A stretch of 6,770 nt of DNA from CAIMMJ01 sp037131955 (GTDB lineage Bacteria; Bacteroidota; Bacteroidia; UBA4408): contig JBAXQC010000102.1 of NCBI GenBank assembly GCA_037131955.1, positions 1 through 6,770 on the forward strand, in the 5' to 3' direction. Within the stretch, counting starts at the first letter, position 1, and each line of letters opens with the position of its first letter. Position numbers and translations under genes: made by a program. The notes under the pieces were generated by a model, which was not told the origin of the DNA, searched no databases, and worked only from the letters and a program-made list of their open reading frames with translations. Below are positions 4,161 through 6,770 of the stretch, one piece after another.

Positions 4161-6770
4161 ATGATGAAAAAAATACTCTTGCTTAGTGTAGTAATGTTTG
4201 CCTTTTTGCCTAATTTTATTGTAGGTCAAAATACCTCTAATTTCCCAAAAAAATCCAAAGATTTAAGTCCACAAAAATACCAAGAATTAAAGGCTTCCGG
4301 TAAGCTGCCAGTGCTTTTCCCAAATGAATTTAAAAAACCAATAGTTCCAACCAAAAAGCAAAATGTTTTTCCCAAATACGGAGTTAAAAGAATGGGAGAA
4401 TCTAGCTTTTCTCCATTAGATGGCGGCGATTGCGCCGAATGCTTTGAAGCACCAACTGATTTGGATACAATTGTTCAATTTACGAACGGTCAGGCACCTT
4501 CCTACAGAAATGACGATGGCTCCAGTGTACAACTAAACCTTCCGTTTGACTTTGTTTTTTATGGTTCAACCTATAATTCCTTTTACATAAATAACAATGG
4601 CAATATCACCTTTAATCAGCCATACTCTACTTTTTCTGCAGCAGGATTTCCTTCGCCAGATTATGTAATGATTGCACCTTTTTGGGGAGATGTGGATACA
4701 AGAAATTTGGAATCTGGATTGGTTTACATCAGAAGAACTCCAACCCATGTGATTATTAAATGGGACGGTGTTGGATATTATAGTTCGCAATCGGACAAAA
4801 AAAATTATTTTCAGTTAACAATATCAAACGGAACAGATGCAATAATTCCAAATGGAAATAACGTTCAGTTCTGTTATGGAGATATGCAATGGACAACAGG
4901 TTCTGCTTCTCAAGGGGTGAATGGTTTTGGTGGAGTTCCTGCAACCGTTGGGGCTAATTTAGGTGATGGCACTAGTTATATTCAATTTGGGCGTTTTGAC
5001 CATCCCGGTACTGATTATGACGGGGCTGACGGAGAACCGGATGGAGTATCCTGGTTGGACAATCAATCTTTTAATTTTAGTACTGCAAGCGACAACAATA
5101 TACCTCCTATCATTACTGGTGTTGGTGTATGTGATACTCTTAAAGTTTGTGTAGGAGATCAAGTACAACTAAATGTGGGCTTTGTATCGCCAGAACAAAC
5201 TCAAACCACAACAATAACTATCAATACCAATGGAGCGCCTGATATAACCGTAACTGATATAATTTCTGGTAGTTCAGCTTCTGCCACATTAACCATTTTA
5301 GGTACCTTGGCTAACGTTGGCACATACAATATATCCATACAAGGAACGGACGATGGAATTCCTATTCAAACAACAACGGTAAACTTTGTTGTTCAAATAT
5401 TAAATTTTGAACATACTGTAACACACACCGATGCTACTTGTGCAGGAGGTGATGGAACAATTACATTACAAGGTTTACCTATTGAAAACACGTTTAATTA
5501 TTCTATAAATGGTGGCGTATCATTTGGCACCACGGGAAGTTTTACAAATCTGCCGGGGGGAACTTACAATTGCGTCATTCAAGTTCCAGGTGGCTGTTCT
5601 TATGACACAACAATAGTTGTGGCATCGCCAATAGTGCCTCTTGGAAATCCTACAGGTACTTTAAGTTTGTGTGAAGGCAGTGATTTAAGTATAACTTCTA
5701 ATACACTTACCGGTGTAACATACGGTTGGACTGGACCAAATGGTTTTACTGCAACAACTCAAAATATTTCTATTTCTGCTATTACTGTTGCTCAGGCTGG
5801 TCAATATTGCTTAACAATTACTTCTTCCGAAGGCTGCGTTGGAGTACAAGAATGTGTAACCGTTTCTATTCAAAATCCTGGTGTAAACGCAGGAGCAGAT
5901 CAAAGTCTTTGCGGAGGCTTACCAATTAATCTTCAAGGTTCAATCTCAGGTTCAGCTACCGGAGCTACTTGGTCAACTCTTGGAACGGGAGTATTCTCAA
6001 ATAATACTGATACTATTGGCACTTACACTCCTTCTGCAGCAGATATTGCAGCTGGTAGTGTAACAATTGTAATAACCTCAAACGCTCAAACAGTTTGCCC
6101 AATTGCAACAGACACTGTAATATTTACTTTGGCTGAGCCACCTTCTGTTATAGTTAGTCCCGATCAAAATGTTTGCGCCGGCTCAGTAGTAAGTATCAGC
6201 GCTACATTAAGCGGCGGTGCAACATCCGGAACTTGGACTGGCGGTGCTGGAGTTTTCTCAACACCAAACCAAACCACTACAAATTATACATTGGCCGCTA
6301 ATGAAGTTTTTGGTTCCGTTACATTAACTTTTACAACCAATTCACTGGGCATTTGCCCTTCTTTTAGCGATGATGTTGTAATTAATATAGCTCAGTTACC
6401 AACAGCAGTTATTAGTGGTGGTGCAATTTTTGGTGCCAATAACAGAACCAATTGCCCAGGAGGCTCTATTTCAGTTGCTCTCTCAGGTGCAAGTCCTTTT
6501 AGTTTAACTTACCTGGTTCCAACAGATTCTTCAACTGTTTTTGATACAATTACAGTAGCTGTTAATACTTCACCTTACACTGTTCCCAATTTAGTTCCCG
6601 GTAATTATTCTTTGTTATCTGTTACAGACAATAATCAGTGTTTTTCCTCCGCTTCGGGAACAGCAATTGTTGCCGAAATTGATTTAAAACTAAACAACCT
6701 TATCGTACCTGAGATTTGCAATCAAGAAAACGGCTCAATAGCTGTAGATTTTCTTAGAAATGGAGAAAGA
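4161..6770 (+). CDS. Large secreted multidomain surface protein with NIDO domain and SprB/Ig-like repeats (3' end outside window)
   Basis: An uninterrupted frame of 870 codons runs off the right edge without a stop, so this is the N-terminal part only. Residues 1 to about 23 are a Sec signal peptide (MMKK, hydrophobic core ILLLSVVMFAFL, cleavage near FIVGQ). It has no lipobox Cys, so it is not a lipoprotein. Then follow a Lys/Pro-rich linker (24-100) with a CAEC motif (91-94), a nidogen-like NIDO domain (about 103-310), an Ig/cadherin-like module (about 319-412), a SprB-like repeat (about 413-490), an Ig-like module (about 491-571), two related modules (576-660 and 664-745), another Ig-like module (about 746-840) and the start of a further one. 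Gly/Ser/Thr/Asn content is high and Cys pairs recur. Such proteins in Bacteroidota are usually surface adhesins or gliding-associated proteins exported by the type IX system; the expected C-terminal sorting domain is not in view. ATG 4161 was chosen; 4164 is an equally possible start. The DNA is visibly less AT-rich than the upstream operon, probably reflecting amino-acid content. Confidence 0.93.
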   Translation, partial: MMKKILLLSVVMFAFLPNFIVGQNTSNFPKKSKDLSPQKYQELKASGKLPVLFPNEFKKPIVPTKKQNVFPKYGVKRMGESSFSPLDGGDCAECFEAPTDLDTIVQFTNGQAPSYRNDDGSSVQLNLPFDFVFYGSTYNSFYINNNGNITFNQPYSTFSAAGFPSPDYVMIAPFWGDVDTRNLESGLVYIRRTPTHVIIKWDGVGYYSSQSDKKNYFQLTISNGTDAIIPNGNNVQFCYGDMQWTTGSASQGVNGFGGVPATVGANLGDGTSYIQFGRFDHPGTDYDGADGEPDGVSWLDNQSFNFSTASDNNIPPIITGVGVCDTLKVCVGDQVQLNVGFVSPEQTQTTTITINTNGAPDITVTDIISGSSASATLTILGTLANVGTYNISIQGTDDGIPIQTTTVNFVVQILNFEHTVTHTDATCAGGDGTITLQGLPIENTFNYSINGGVSFGTTGSFTNLPGGTYNCVIQVPGGCSYDTTIVVASPIVPLGNPTGTLSLCEGSDLSITSNTLTGVTYGWTGPNGFTATTQNISISAITVAQAGQYCLTITSSEGCVGVQECVTVSIQNPGVNAGADQSLCGGLPINLQGSISGSATGATWSTLGTGVFSNNTDTIGTYTPSAADIAAGSVTIVITSNAQTVCPIATDTVIFTLAEPPSVIVSPDQNVCAGSVVSISATLSGGATSGTWTGGAGVFSTPNQTTTNYTLAANEVFGSVTLTFTTNSLGICPSFSDDVVINIAQLPTAVISGGAIFGANNRTNCPGGSISVALSGASPFSLTYLVPTDSSTVFDTITVAVNTSPYTVPNLVPGNYSLLSVTDNNQCFSSASGTAIVAEIDLKLNNLIVPEICNQENGSIAVDFLRNGER
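4467..5090 (+). other. NIDO (nidogen-like) domain within the secreted protein
   Basis: Protein residues about 103-310. The segment shows the NIDO family pattern: LNLPFDFVFYG (126-135), the YINNNGNITF strand (142-151), the core APFWGDVDTR (172-181), VIIKWDGVGYY (198-208), NYFQLTISNG (215-224), the turn NNVQFCYGDMQWTTG (233-247), and the closing GVSWLDNQSFNF (295-306). The Asp-rich DYDGADGEPDG just before the end (285-295) could bind calcium. NIDO is best known from animal basement-membrane and adhesion proteins. Bacterial copies occur in secreted proteins, where their ligands are mostly unknown. Confidence 0.8.
5397..5630 (+). repeat. SprB-like repeat module
   Basis: Protein residues about 413-490. 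The order of elements follows the SprB repeat pattern: a VTHTDATCAGGDGTITL opening with Cys427, a FNYSINGG strand (445-452), TTGSFTNLPGGTYNCVIQV (457-475) with the conserved LPxGxY turn, then GGCSYDTTIVV (477-487) with Cys479. The pattern is named after SprB, the mobile adhesin of gliding Flavobacterium johnsoniae, and is widespread in exported Bacteroidota proteins. Only one full copy lies in the window. A second may begin near residue 841, where IVPEICNQENGSIAV (848-862) has the same Cys-then-GSI spacing. The repeat does not by itself prove gliding. Confidence 0.65.
5886..6140 (+). repeat. Ig/PKD-like module, copy 1 of a tandem pair
   Basis: Protein residues 576-660. It shares with copy 2 the landmarks DQxxCxG at the start (Cys584), a SGxAT...W core (Trp604), GxGVFS (608-613), an AA-containing turn, GSVT (632-635) and a late CP pair (Cys646). 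The two Cys residues are 62 apart, which could allow a disulfide once outside the cell. The opening NAGADQSLCGG is a very common start of Ig-like modules in large secreted Bacteroidota proteins. Confidence 0.7.
6150..6395 (+). repeat. Ig/PKD-like module, copy 2 of a tandem pair
   Basis: Protein residues 664-745. It has the same landmarks as the preceding copy: DQNVCAG (668-674, Cys672), SGGATSGTW (684-692, Trp692), GAGVFS (695-700), GSVTLTF (718-724) and ICPSFSDD (731-738, Cys732). The Cys residues are 60 apart. The copies are clearly related in protein but well diverged in DNA, so this is an old duplication or module family rather than a recent tandem repeat. Confidence 0.7.

Noticed and set aside
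4566..5168. Several short minus-strand frames and one plus-strand frame inside the secreted-protein gene
   Set aside because: All lie in other frames of one continuous, domain-rich coding frame and show no family features.
5726..5929. Short plus-strand frame rich in Tyr, Cys, Arg and Ser
   Set aside because: It is an out-of-frame reading of Ig-like modules; its odd composition results from Thr/Gly/Asn codons read shifted.

Overview
The window looks like chromosomal DNA from a member of the Bacteroidota (Flavobacteriia/Cytophagia/Sphingobacteriia-like). The base composition is AT-rich and the starts have A-rich leaders with no clear Shine-Dalgarno. TAnnTTTG -7 promoter boxes lie upstream of genes. 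The last gene encodes a very long secreted protein built from SprB-type and Ig-like repeats typical of this phylum. I see no mobile element, CRISPR array, tRNA or rRNA. The species cannot be named from this sequence.

Layout. (1) Minus strand, 42-956: meaB, the SIMIBI-class GTPase chaperone of adenosylcobalamin-dependent methylmalonyl-CoA mutase. (2) 957-1008: a short divergent intergenic region in which two outward-facing -7 boxes abut as a near-palindrome. (3) Plus strand, 1009-4068: a tightly packed three-gene run. It holds a tandem-domain universal stress protein, a NatB-like ABC-2 permease with no ATPase partner in the window, and a short Ppx/GppA phosphatase. The junctions are 5 and 1 bases, so co-transcription is very likely. 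(4) 4069-4160: an AT-rich intergenic region with a good -7 box. (5) 4161 to the right edge: an uninterrupted reading frame of 870 codons that leaves the window without a stop. It encodes a secreted surface protein with a signal peptide, a Lys/Pro-rich linker with a CxxC, a nidogen-like (NIDO) domain, an Ig-like module, a SprB-like repeat and a series of Ig/PKD-like modules. This is the most unusual gene here.

How the genes may work together. The Usp and Ppx/GppA proteins are both stress/nucleotide-signalling families (ATP-binding stress protein; polyphosphate or pppGpp hydrolysis). Their operon with an exporter permease suggests a general stress or envelope-homeostasis unit, but this is inference from gene order. 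meaB is a housekeeping gene of propionyl-CoA/methylmalonyl-CoA metabolism that shares only the divergent promoter region. The large secreted protein appears to be a separate transcription unit. It probably reaches the surface through the Sec pathway and then the type IX secretion system, but the C-terminal sorting domain that would prove this lies outside the window.
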